Source of the DNA: Thermoplasmata archaeon
GTDB taxonomy: Archaea > Thermoplasmatota > Thermoplasmata > Thermoplasmatales > Thermoplasmataceae
Length of the DNA stretch: 10,230 nt
Direction: 5' to 3'
Assembly: GCA_021797385.1 (NCBI GenBank)
Contig: JAJZZW010000059.1
Location: 1 to 10,230 of the forward strand
Position numbers and translations under genes: made by a program
Shown: positions 1 through 5,098 of the stretch, piece by piece
How positions within the stretch are numbered: the stretch's first letter is position 1
Layout of the letters: each line of letters opens with the position of its first letter
Notes under the pieces: generated by a model
Seen by the model: the letters and a program-made list of their open reading frames with translations, nothing else
Told to the model about the DNA's origin: nothing
The model's database searches: none

Positions 1-987
1 TGTTATGGACATTTCATTTTTCAGTGCGTATATAATACCAGGGTCAACTGAATATATCTTCTTGTTATATGACATTTTTTTGTTTTCAGATCTGGTGTAT
101 ATATTCAGGCTAAACAGAAAAAATATCTCCCGGGCATCATATAAAAATTCCAGCAATTTATTTTTGCTGATTTTATAACCTATAGACTTAAATGTATTGT
201 ACATTTTTGATATACTGAAATATTTAGAGTATATAGATATTGAATACTTCATAAACGCATCAAGAGCATTTACCTCAGATATATTAAAATGTTCAGCCAT
301 ATCCATGGAAAATATTGTATTATAATACGATTTTAATATCCTTAATTTATTATTATTGTCTTTCTCAAGGGTAACTTCGGGATATCCACCATATTTAAGA
401 TAATTATTGAGCTCTGATAGTATATATCCTCGTTGATCTGTGTATCCGGTTAAATTTGAATATTTTATTCCATTAAATTCTAAATATTCATGGAAACTCA
501 GTGGCATTATGGTATACTCAATATTTCTGCCCCTCAACGAAGTGGAAATTTCTCTGCTCAATAATTTAGAAGATGATCCTGAAATAAAAATTTTGTATTT
601 TGATGTATCATAAATCCTTCTTATGTATTTTTCCCAGAATTTTATATTCTGTATCTCATCAAAGAACAGGTATATTTTTTTATCCTTTGGGGGTTTTGCA
701 AGTTCAATGAACAAAGGAATTATATTATCCAGATCTGAAATTGTTACATTTATCAATCTTTCGTCTTCAAAATTTATGTATAATATATTGCTTTTAGGTT
801 CTGTTTCAAATAATTTATTGATTAAATAATACAAAAAATATGTTTTCCCTGATCGTCTCGGGCCTATAATTGTGATAATCTGATTTGAATTTATTGATAC
901 ATTAATATCTCTTTTATGTGCTTCAGGTACACTCTCAAGTAACCATTCTGATATTACTTTTCTGAAAGCTAATTTGCTGCCTTCCAT
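1..987 (-). CDS. DUF4143-type archaeal P-loop ATPase (3'-truncated by window edge)
   Basis: The reading frame is open for 329 codons from ATG 987-985 to the left edge, so the C-terminus is missing; relatives are usually about 400-450 residues. Walker A is GPRRSGKT at residues 42-49. Walker B is YLFFDEI at about 106-112. A sensor-like block, SGSSSKLLSREI, and then SLRGR follow at 136-154. This arrangement is typical of the AAA_14/DUF4143 family, common in archaea and anaerobic bacteria. The region after about residue 210 corresponds to the DUF4143 part. Family members are predicted ATP-binding proteins, often poorly characterised and sometimes associated with mobile or toxin-antitoxin-like loci; no precise role can be given. 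A TATA-like box at 1007-1016 lies about 25 nt from the ATG and no Shine-Dalgarno is seen, so the transcript is probably leaderless. Two tandem dyads abut this promoter. Family assignment is firm, function unknown. Confidence 0.88.
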   Translation of the reverse strand, partial: MEGSKLAFRKVISEWLLESVPEAHKRDINVSINSNQIITIIGPRRSGKTYFLYYLINKLFETEPKSNILYINFEDERLINVTISDLDNIIPLFIELAKPPKDKKIYLFFDEIQNIKFWEKYIRRIYDTSKYKIFISGSSSKLLSREISTSLRGRNIEYTIMPLSFHEYLEFNGIKYSNLTGYTDQRGYILSELNNYLKYGGYPEVTLEKDNNNKLRILKSYYNTIFSMDMAEHFNISEVNALDAFMKYSISIYSKYFSISKMYNTFKSIGYKISKNKLLEFLYDAREIFFLFSLNIYTRSENKKMSYNKKIYSVDPGIIYALKNEMSIT

Positions 988-1006
988 ATGTATGCAATAC
1001 AATAAT

Positions 1007-1016
1007 AATATAAAAT
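1007..1016 (-). promoter_or_regulatory. TATA-like box of the ATPase gene
   Basis: Read on the minus strand this is TTTTATATT, centred about 25 nt upstream of the ATG at 987. The spacing matches that of the other leading genes in this window and fits a leaderless archaeal promoter. It overlaps the start of the first dyad at 1013-1037, so a protein bound there would be expected to interfere with TBP/TFB. Inferred from spacing only. Confidence 0.5.
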
Positions 1017-1069
1017 TGTTTTCTAATAAAACAATTTCATACAAAATTTGTTTTATTGAAAAACAAATT
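1013..1069. repeat. Two tandem, related inverted repeats (10-5-10 each) at the ATPase promoter
   Basis: The first dyad is 1013-1022 AAATTGTTTT, five bases, then 1028-1037 AAAACAATTT; both arms pair perfectly. The second is 1045-1054 AATTTGTTTT, five bases, then 1060-1069 AAAACAAATT, again perfect. The arms of the two dyads are near-identical (the TTGTTTT core is shared). Their centres, 1025 and 1057, are 32 bp apart, about three helical turns, so two protein dimers could bind the same DNA face. The first overlaps the ATPase TATA-like box. A tandem operator is the simplest reading; a structured or recombination site is possible. Confidence 0.7.
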
Positions 1070-1243
1070 ATTATAACAGATTAATTTCGTAAACAACAGG
1101 GGGTTTATATTCACACATAATTATTGACACAATCCTTCTATAGTGAAACACATACAGCGTATATCTAAAAATGGACAAATCAACATATATAAATGACCCG
1201 AAGACGGATAATTATTTATAGAGTTAGTTGTTTATATAATGGT
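1070..1243. other. Intergenic region upstream of the small two-gene unit
   Basis: No convincing gene is visible here. A 16-codon frame (ATG 1171, stop 1219-1221) is present but unsupported. TATA-like stretches occur at 1160-1169 and 1215-1220; the latter is about 26 nt before ATG 1244. TATAGTGAAA at 1139-1148 also occurs at the insertion sequence end near 9639, possibly by chance. Confidence 0.4.
1215..1220 (+). promoter_or_regulatory. TATA-like box favouring the start at 1244
   Basis: TTTATA is centred about 26-27 nt upstream of ATG 1244, the spacing seen for other genes here. The competing start at 1193 has only a weaker TATATCTAAA (1160-1169) at about 28-29 nt. This tips the start choice towards 1244 but does not settle it. 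Confidence 0.35.
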
Positions 1244-1429
1244 ATGATAAAAAACAATCCCGTACCACTGGCATTATCAGCAGGTTGGTATGGAGAACTT
1301 GCTGTTGGAAAAACGGTAACTGTTATATCTAATATACCTGGTATTAGCTTACTACTTGCAGTTCGTTACGCTGACATGGCAAATAATATAGATAACAAAA
1401 TAGGCACCAATAATTGGGAGGAGAGTTAA
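1244..1429 (+). CDS. Unrecognised small peptide (~61 aa), first gene of a two-gene unit
   Basis: I do not recognise this protein. From ATG 1244 it is 61 residues. It starts MIKNNPVPLALSAGWYGEL, continues through a moderately hydrophobic stretch rich in Gly, Val and Ile (VTVISNIPGISLLLAVRY), and ends in a polar tail (NKIGTNNWEES). The frame stays open upstream to ATG 1193, which would add MTRRRIIIYRVSCLYNG; neither start has a Shine-Dalgarno. The TATA-like box at 1215-1220 favours 1244. The stop (1427-1429) lies two bases before the ATG of the next gene, and that gene's strong ribosome binding site lies inside this gene's last codons, which is the best evidence that the two form one transcript. 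It could be a membrane-active or secreted small peptide, a subunit of a small membrane complex, or the tail of a decayed larger gene. No function is claimed. Confidence 0.5.
   Translation: MIKNNPVPLALSAGWYGELAVGKTVTVISNIPGISLLLAVRYADMANNIDNKIGTNNWEES
1416..1423 (+). promoter_or_regulatory. Strong Shine-Dalgarno (GGGAGGAG) setting the start at 1432
   Basis: GGGAGGAG ends eight bases before ATG 1432 and complements the 3' end of archaeal 16S rRNA. It selects ATG 1432 over the in-frame ATG at 1414, which lies two bases upstream of the motif. It stands out because most genes in this window appear leaderless, and it marks this gene as an internal cistron. Confidence 0.75.
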
Positions 1430-1431
1430 GT

Positions 1432-1731
1432 ATGGTTAGCCTAAATTTTTATGTGTTTATTATTTTATTAATACCCTCTACAATATTTTCAGTAGCAATG
1501 CTAATATTAATACGCTACGATAAAATAAATTATCTCTCAAAGAAAATACGTTACATAATTGTCGGTATAGAAATGTTGATATATATGGCTGCCTCCCTAA
1601 TTTATCTGTATTTATTGTTACCTTATTTTATTATTTTTATCATTTTGCAGCTTATTCCCCCTGCCATATTGAATTTTATACTCTTTTATAAATCTGTAGA
1701 CAAAAATGGAGACTATGTAGTTAGAAATTAA
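1432..1731 (+). CDS. Small three-pass membrane protein, unknown function
   Basis: This is a 99-residue protein starting at the ATG that follows the GGGAGGAG site. It has three hydrophobic segments: about residues 5-27 (NFYVFIILLIPSTIF onward), 38-60 (YIIVGIEMLIYMAASLIYLY region) and 62-85 (YFIIFIILQLIPPAILNFIL region). A basic loop, KINYLSKKIR, lies between the first and second. By the positive-inside rule this loop is probably cytoplasmic, and the short charged C-terminal tail (KSVDKNGDYVVRN) would then be outside, though topology is weakly determined. The gene lies two bases after the small-peptide gene and is probably translationally coupled to it. A small peptide followed by a small multi-pass membrane protein resembles peptide/immunity pairs and small transporter accessory units, but that is analogy only. 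Composition is AT-rich like the surroundings. Confidence 0.7.
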   Translation: MVSLNFYVFIILLIPSTIFSVAMLILIRYDKINYLSKKIRYIIVGIEMLIYMAASLIYLYLLLPYFIIFIILQLIPPAILNFILFYKSVDKNGDYVVRN

Positions 1732-1800
1732 TTAGTATTAACACATGCGATACTCAATATTTATCCTAATTTCCCCTAACAGAATTAATAATTTGCATAA

Positions 1801-1808
1801 TTTAATAT
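1801..1808 (+). promoter_or_regulatory. TATA-like box of ftcD
   Basis: TTTAATAT is centred about 25 nt upstream of ATG 1830. There is no Shine-Dalgarno before that ATG, so a leaderless transcript is likely. A second AT-rich candidate (CTTATAAG) at 1812-1819 is too close to the start for this spacing. Confidence 0.5.
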
Positions 1809-1829
1809 CCACTTATAAGATTTAATTCC

Positions 1830-2726
1830 ATGAAGCTTGTGGAACTTATACCCAATTTCAGTGATGGACGGAACAGAACAGTAATTGATTTACTTGAAAA
1901 AAGTGTAAAATCAGTACCTGATGCAAAATTACTGGATTCTGAAATGGATTATGACCACAACAGAAGCGTTCTTACTGTTGTTTGTTCCCTAGACCATGTT
2001 ATTGATCTTGCATTTAACTTGATAAAAACCGCAGCGGAAAATATAGATATGAATGTACAGTCTGGTCTGCATCCACGCTTCGGTGCTACAGATATAATGC
2101 CTCTGGTGCCCCTGGAAGACACATCAATGGAAGAATGCATAGAACTTTCACAGGGATTAGGAATGAAAGTAGGAAAGGAACTGGGAATACCTGTATTTAT
2201 GTATGCATACTCTGCAAAAACACCTGAAAGAAAAAATCTTGAAAATATAAGGAATAAAAAATTTCAGATTGAAGAATTAAGAAGCGCCATAGGAACCGGA
2301 AATTACATACCTGATTACGGTCCGGAAGTAGTTGGCAGTGCAGGTGCAACTATAATAGGTGCAAGGGATTTTCTTATTGCGTATAATATCTATTTGAATA
2401 CAGACGACATAAAAATTGGGAGAAAAATAGCATCTGCAATAAGGGCCAGGGATGGTGGTTTTGCCTGCGTCAAATCTCTGGCTTTCAAGATGCCGGAAAA
2501 AAATCTTGTACAGATATCGATGAATATAGTAAATTACAGGAAAAATCCTGTATACCGTATATTCGAAGCGGTAAAAACTGAGGCAAAAGGATTTGGTGTT
2601 TATCCAGTAAAATCAGAGTTCATAGGAATGGTTCCGCAGGAAGCACTTGTTGACTCTTTTAACCATTATTTGATGTCCGGACTAAAAAATAAAAATGTAC
2701 TGGATTATGCACCGGGAAAAATATAA
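1830..2726 (+). CDS. ftcD: Glutamate formimidoyltransferase (histidine degradation)
   Basis: Transfers the formimino group from N-formimino-L-glutamate to tetrahydrofolate, giving glutamate and 5-formimino-THF, the last step of one Hut route; a cytosolic enzyme. At 298 residues it matches the formimidoyltransferase half of FTCD only; the C-terminal cyclodeaminase domain of the bifunctional animal enzyme is absent. Family features are the N-terminal ELIPNFSDGRN (residues 5-15), DHNRSV (42-47), HPRFGATDIMPLVP (81-94, with His81 at the position of the catalytic histidine of the mammalian enzyme), DYGP (162-165), GATIIGARDFLIAYN (172-186) and SEFIGMVPQEAL (262-273). The ATG is preceded by a TATA-like box and no ribosome site. 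The gene is monocistronic here and converges on hisC with one base between the stop codons. A separate cyclodeaminase would be needed to free ammonia; it is not in the window. Confidence 0.93.
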   Translation: MKLVELIPNFSDGRNRTVIDLLEKSVKSVPDAKLLDSEMDYDHNRSVLTVVCSLDHVIDLAFNLIKTAAENIDMNVQSGLHPRFGATDIMPLVPLEDTSMEECIELSQGLGMKVGKELGIPVFMYAYSAKTPERKNLENIRNKKFQIEELRSAIGTGNYIPDYGPEVVGSAGATIIGARDFLIAYNIYLNTDDIKIGRKIASAIRARDGGFACVKSLAFKMPEKNLVQISMNIVNYRKNPVYRIFEAVKTEAKGFGVYPVKSEFIGMVPQEALVDSFNHYLMSGLKNKNVLDYAPGKI

Positions 2727-2727
2727 C

Positions 2728-3678
2728 TTAAAATTTCTCCTTTATGTATTTTTTAATTGCTTCAATTGCCCTATCATTTTCCTCTTTTGTCCCTATTGTT
2801 AATCTGGACCTGTCCTTTACCAGTGGGAGTTTTCTTATATGTATCCCGTTTTCTTCCATATAGCCATATAGATCCTTTTTAAGGAGGAGAAAATTCGCAC
2901 TGCTAGGATATGCTATATCCTTTATTTCATTGTAAACACGCTCCCGTTCCTCTACAATATATTTTATTTTTTCTACAACAAGGCTGTAATTATCAATCAT
3001 GATCTCTGCCATTTTAGCTGAAAGTATATTCATATAAAACGGTGCCTGCAATTTTTTGATTTCAGATATAAATTTGCTATCTGCTATGCCATATCCTACC
3101 CTCATTCCCGCCAGGCTAAAAGCCTTGGAGAACGTCCTTAATATTATTAGATTGCTATATCTTGTAATAAGGTCAGTATAATCCTCACCTGAAAACTCAT
3201 AATAAGCATTGTCAAGTACGGTTGTTATACCGGAATCAAGAATTTTTTTTATGCTTTCCCTATCTATAAGATTCCCTGTCGGATTATTCGGCGAACATAT
3301 TACCACAAGTTTTGCATCCTTCTGCGCCAGTATACCATTAACATCAAGGGAAAAATCGCTGCGGAGCGGGACATCAATCGCCCGGTGGCCATAATTTCTA
3401 GCATAGAATGAATACATTTCAAAGGTTGGTGAACTGACAACTATATCACCTTCTGCATGCCTGATTAGAATATCAAGCAATTCGTCACTACCATTGGCTG
3501 CAATAATGTTTTCACTGCTAAACCCGGTAAGCCCTGCCAGTTTTTTAATAAGGGAAGGCAACCCCTTTTCAGGATACCTGTTAAAATCTGCATCCTTTGC
3601 ATAGCTTATGAATTCTTTTTTTACTTTTTCCGGTACATTGAATGGATTTTCGTTCTTGTCAAGGTATATTTCTTCCAT
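2728..3678 (-). CDS. hisC: Histidinol-phosphate aminotransferase-type PLP enzyme
   Basis: A fold-type I PLP aminotransferase of the HisC branch; HisC converts imidazole-acetol phosphate and glutamate to histidinol phosphate in histidine synthesis. Visible features are YLDKNENPF (5-13), NGSDELLDIL (62-71), SPNNPTG (129-135), VLDNAYY (154-160, with Asp156 and Tyr159 positioned for the cofactor), TFSKAFSLAGMRVGYG (182-197, with Lys185 as the Schiff-base lysine and Arg193 for the cofactor phosphate) and RLTIG (292-296, with the carboxylate-binding arginine). At 316 residues it is somewhat shorter than typical HisC (~350). It lies 29 bp downstream of the LysX-like gene on the same strand, but a TATA-like box at 3698-3706 could also give it a leaderless transcript. 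HisC-like enzymes can accept other substrates, and the LysX neighbour leaves open a role as 2-aminoadipate or aromatic aminotransferase. The family is sure, the substrate less so. Confidence 0.88.
   Translation of the reverse strand: MEEIYLDKNENPFNVPEKVKKEFISYAKDADFNRYPEKGLPSLIKKLAGLTGFSSENIIAANGSDELLDILIRHAEGDIVVSSPTFEMYSFYARNYGHRAIDVPLRSDFSLDVNGILAQKDAKLVVICSPNNPTGNLIDRESIKKILDSGITTVLDNAYYEFSGEDYTDLITRYSNLIILRTFSKAFSLAGMRVGYGIADSKFISEIKKLQAPFYMNILSAKMAEIMIDNYSLVVEKIKYIVEERERVYNEIKDIAYPSSANFLLLKKDLYGYMEENGIHIRKLPLVKDRSRLTIGTKEENDRAIEAIKKYIKEKF
2749..2754 (+). terminator. Possible T-tract terminator of ftcD inside the hisC 3' end
   Basis: A run of six T residues on the plus strand lies about 23 nt past the ftcD stop, within the last codons of the opposing hisC gene. 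Archaeal RNA polymerase terminates at such tracts. Because the convergent genes are one base apart, any terminator for ftcD must overlap hisC. Weak evidence. Confidence 0.3.
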
Positions 3679-3697
3679 GGTTTGACATTTTTATTTT

Positions 3698-3706
3698 ATT
3701 ATTAAA
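3698..3706 (-). promoter_or_regulatory. TATA-like box of hisC in the lysX-hisC gap
   Basis: Read on the minus strand this is GTTTAATAA, centred about 24 nt upstream of ATG 3678 and just after the lysX stop codon. It would allow hisC to be transcribed separately from lysX. Confidence 0.4.
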
Positions 3707-3707
3707 C

Positions 3708-4532
3708 TTAATCAAGTGTTTTTAGATACTGGACAATATCGTTTATTATTTTATTTCCATATACCTTTGAAGCCCCTTTAAATTCAACTCTTGAATTAAT
3801 TTCATGCACAATCAACCCTTCATCGGTTTCCATGGCATCAATCCCTATTATGCCCGGGTCGAAAAGATGTGCAACCTTTATAAGCATGTCAAGCTGGGAT
3901 TCTGGCAGCACTGCTTTTTCCACTTTCCCACCAAGGGCGAGGTTTGTTTTCCAGCCCTCGCCCGAGTATCTGTATATTGTGGCAGAGATATTGTCTCCCA
4001 CAACTATTGCCCTTACATCCCTTGGCGGCCTATTTACATATTTTTGAAGATAGTATGAATTTTCATTTACCATATCATTCATTGAGAATACTGTTTCTGC
4101 AATATTCTCATTCTCTAAAAGTGATATCATCCTGCCCCAGCTCCCACTTGCTGGCTTAAAAACTACAGGATATTCCATATTATCTGCAGTTGATAGGGCA
4201 TTGTCGTGTGAAAAGGATACTAAAGTTTCCGGAGTTTTTATTCCATTTTTATATAGATAAGAGGTGGTAAATACTTTATTTCCTGCAATATTGCAGGTAT
4301 TAAAGGAATTGATTGTCTTAATCCCATGCGATTCAAGTATATATGAGTAATAAAGAGACCTCCTGGAGCTCATGCACCTTATAATAGCTGTACCTTCAAA
4401 ATCAAGTTTTCCCGTGAGGTTAAGCGCATTATCCTTTGCATTAACCAGATTTAGTTTTACGCCTTCTAACTGGAGCCCTTTTATCAACTCCTTCTCCTCC
4501 CAGGATATTGAATCGTAAATGAATGTAAGCAT
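3708..4532 (-). CDS. lysX: LysX-like ATP-grasp ligase (RimK family)
   Basis: An ATP-grasp enzyme of the RimK group resembling LysX, which ligates the alpha-amino group of 2-aminoadipate to the C-terminal glutamate of the carrier protein LysW, opening the carrier-bound half of archaeal/Thermus lysine synthesis. At 274 residues it is the usual LysX length. LysX-like blocks are IYDSISWEEKEL at the N-terminus, PVVFKPASGSWGR (122-134, nucleotide-binding Lys126 and the GSWGR loop), LQKYV (162-166), RDVRAIVVGD (171-180), TNLALGGKVE (196-205), GIDAM (230-234) and HEINSRVEFKG (243-253, metal-binding Glu244 and Asn246). No LysW, LysZ, LysY, LysJ or LysK is in the window. The related ArgX and the MptN/CofF glutamate ligases share this fold, so substrate is inferred from motif likeness. 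A TATA-like box lies about 25 nt upstream of the ATG, with no ribosome site. Confidence 0.8.
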   Translation of the reverse strand: MLTFIYDSISWEEKELIKGLQLEGVKLNLVNAKDNALNLTGKLDFEGTAIIRCMSSRRSLYYSYILESHGIKTINSFNTCNIAGNKVFTTSYLYKNGIKTPETLVSFSHDNALSTADNMEYPVVFKPASGSWGRMISLLENENIAETVFSMNDMVNENSYYLQKYVNRPPRDVRAIVVGDNISATIYRYSGEGWKTNLALGGKVEKAVLPESQLDMLIKVAHLFDPGIIGIDAMETDEGLIVHEINSRVEFKGASKVYGNKIINDIVQYLKTLD

Positions 4533-4648
4533 AGGATAATAATTTTTTAGTGTTATTAAATATTTATCGATTAAAATGTAATATTATATGAATATTATAC
4601 AATATTTACAGTTATAATATAAAATTTATTAATAAATGTAAAGAAATT
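4533..4648. other. AT-rich intergenic region between coxG-like and lysX genes
   Basis: These 116 bases are almost entirely A and T. They contain the lysX TATA-like box near 4553-4561 and AT-rich partial dyads around 4580-4600. No short gene or structured RNA is apparent. Confidence 0.5.
4553..4561 (-). promoter_or_regulatory. TATA-like box of the lysX-like gene
   Basis: Read on the minus strand this is ATTTAATAA, centred about 25 nt upstream of ATG 4532. It fits a leaderless promoter and shows that lysX is not simply the continuation of the glpA/coxG transcript. Confidence 0.5.
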
Positions 4649-5098
4649 CTATTGAATATTTAATTTTGATGTTATGCAGCCCATAGTTCTGTCTATGTTT
4701 TCTCTGGATATTTCATTGACCCTGTCTTTGCCCATCATCTTTACTATAAGCCCGAAGTCGAATGAGCTTTTCCAATCCAGTAGTGTTTCTTCTCCCTTGC
4801 TTTCATAGGATATGCTTATGCTAAACTTCACCTTTGAACCGGCTATTCTCCCACTTCCATCTATATTTATTGAATCCAATCCGGCCTTGTATAGAAATGA
4901 CATCTTGCCAGTTACACTGCTCATGGCAGAAATTTTAGCAGCAGATATATCAAGCTTTAATTTGCATTGTATTTCCCCGCCATTATTCTGGAAGTCATAC
5001 ACTCCTGGAAGGCACGGTGTTATATTATTAATGTCGGAAAGAAATTCCGCAACGTTCTCTTTATTATTTTTTATGGTTATTTTGCCGCTGAATTCCAT
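4649..5098 (-). CDS. CoxG/SRPBCC-family protein (carbon monoxide dehydrogenase subunit G-like)
   Basis: A 149-residue protein with the CoxG pattern of the SRPBCC (START-like) fold. The N-terminal MEFSGKITIKNNKENVAEFL leads to DINNITPCLPGV (about 22-33), the CoxG-typical turn with a conserved cysteine-Leu-Pro-Gly. A run of beta-strands follows, including GSGRIAGSKVKFSISISYE (about 81-99), and a C-terminal helix. In bacteria CoxG helps anchor or mature aerobic CO dehydrogenase at the membrane, but no molybdenum hydroxylase gene is present here. The gene starts directly after the stop codon of the GlpA-like dehydrogenase (TAA then ATG, no gap), and the GGTGAT motif at 5102-5107 can serve as its ribosome site, so the two are almost certainly co-translated. 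A role as accessory or membrane tether for that flavoenzyme is inference from the pairing. The hydrophobic pocket of the fold could also bind a lipid or quinone. Confidence 0.8.
   Translation of the reverse strand: MEFSGKITIKNNKENVAEFLSDINNITPCLPGVYDFQNNGGEIQCKLKLDISAAKISAMSSVTGKMSFLYKAGLDSINIDGSGRIAGSKVKFSISISYESKGEETLLDWKSSFDFGLIVKMMGKDRVNEISRENIDRTMGCITSKLNIQ

Noticed and set aside
623..829. Plus-strand 68-codon frame
   Set aside because: It lies opposite the Walker B and following region of the DUF4143 ATPase, which is open for 329 codons on the minus strand.
1414..1731. ATG 1414 as the start of the membrane protein
   Set aside because: The strong GGGAGGAG site lies downstream of it and is ideally spaced for ATG 1432.
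3804..4159. Three plus-strand frames of 71-84 codons
   Set aside because: They are antisense to the LysX-like gene, overlap each other in different frames and have low-complexity, non-family composition.
4580..4640. AT-rich partial dyads and repeats between coxG-like and lysX genes
   Set aside because: The sequence is almost only A and T, so short complementary stretches are expected by chance; nothing beyond the lysX TATA-like box is supported.
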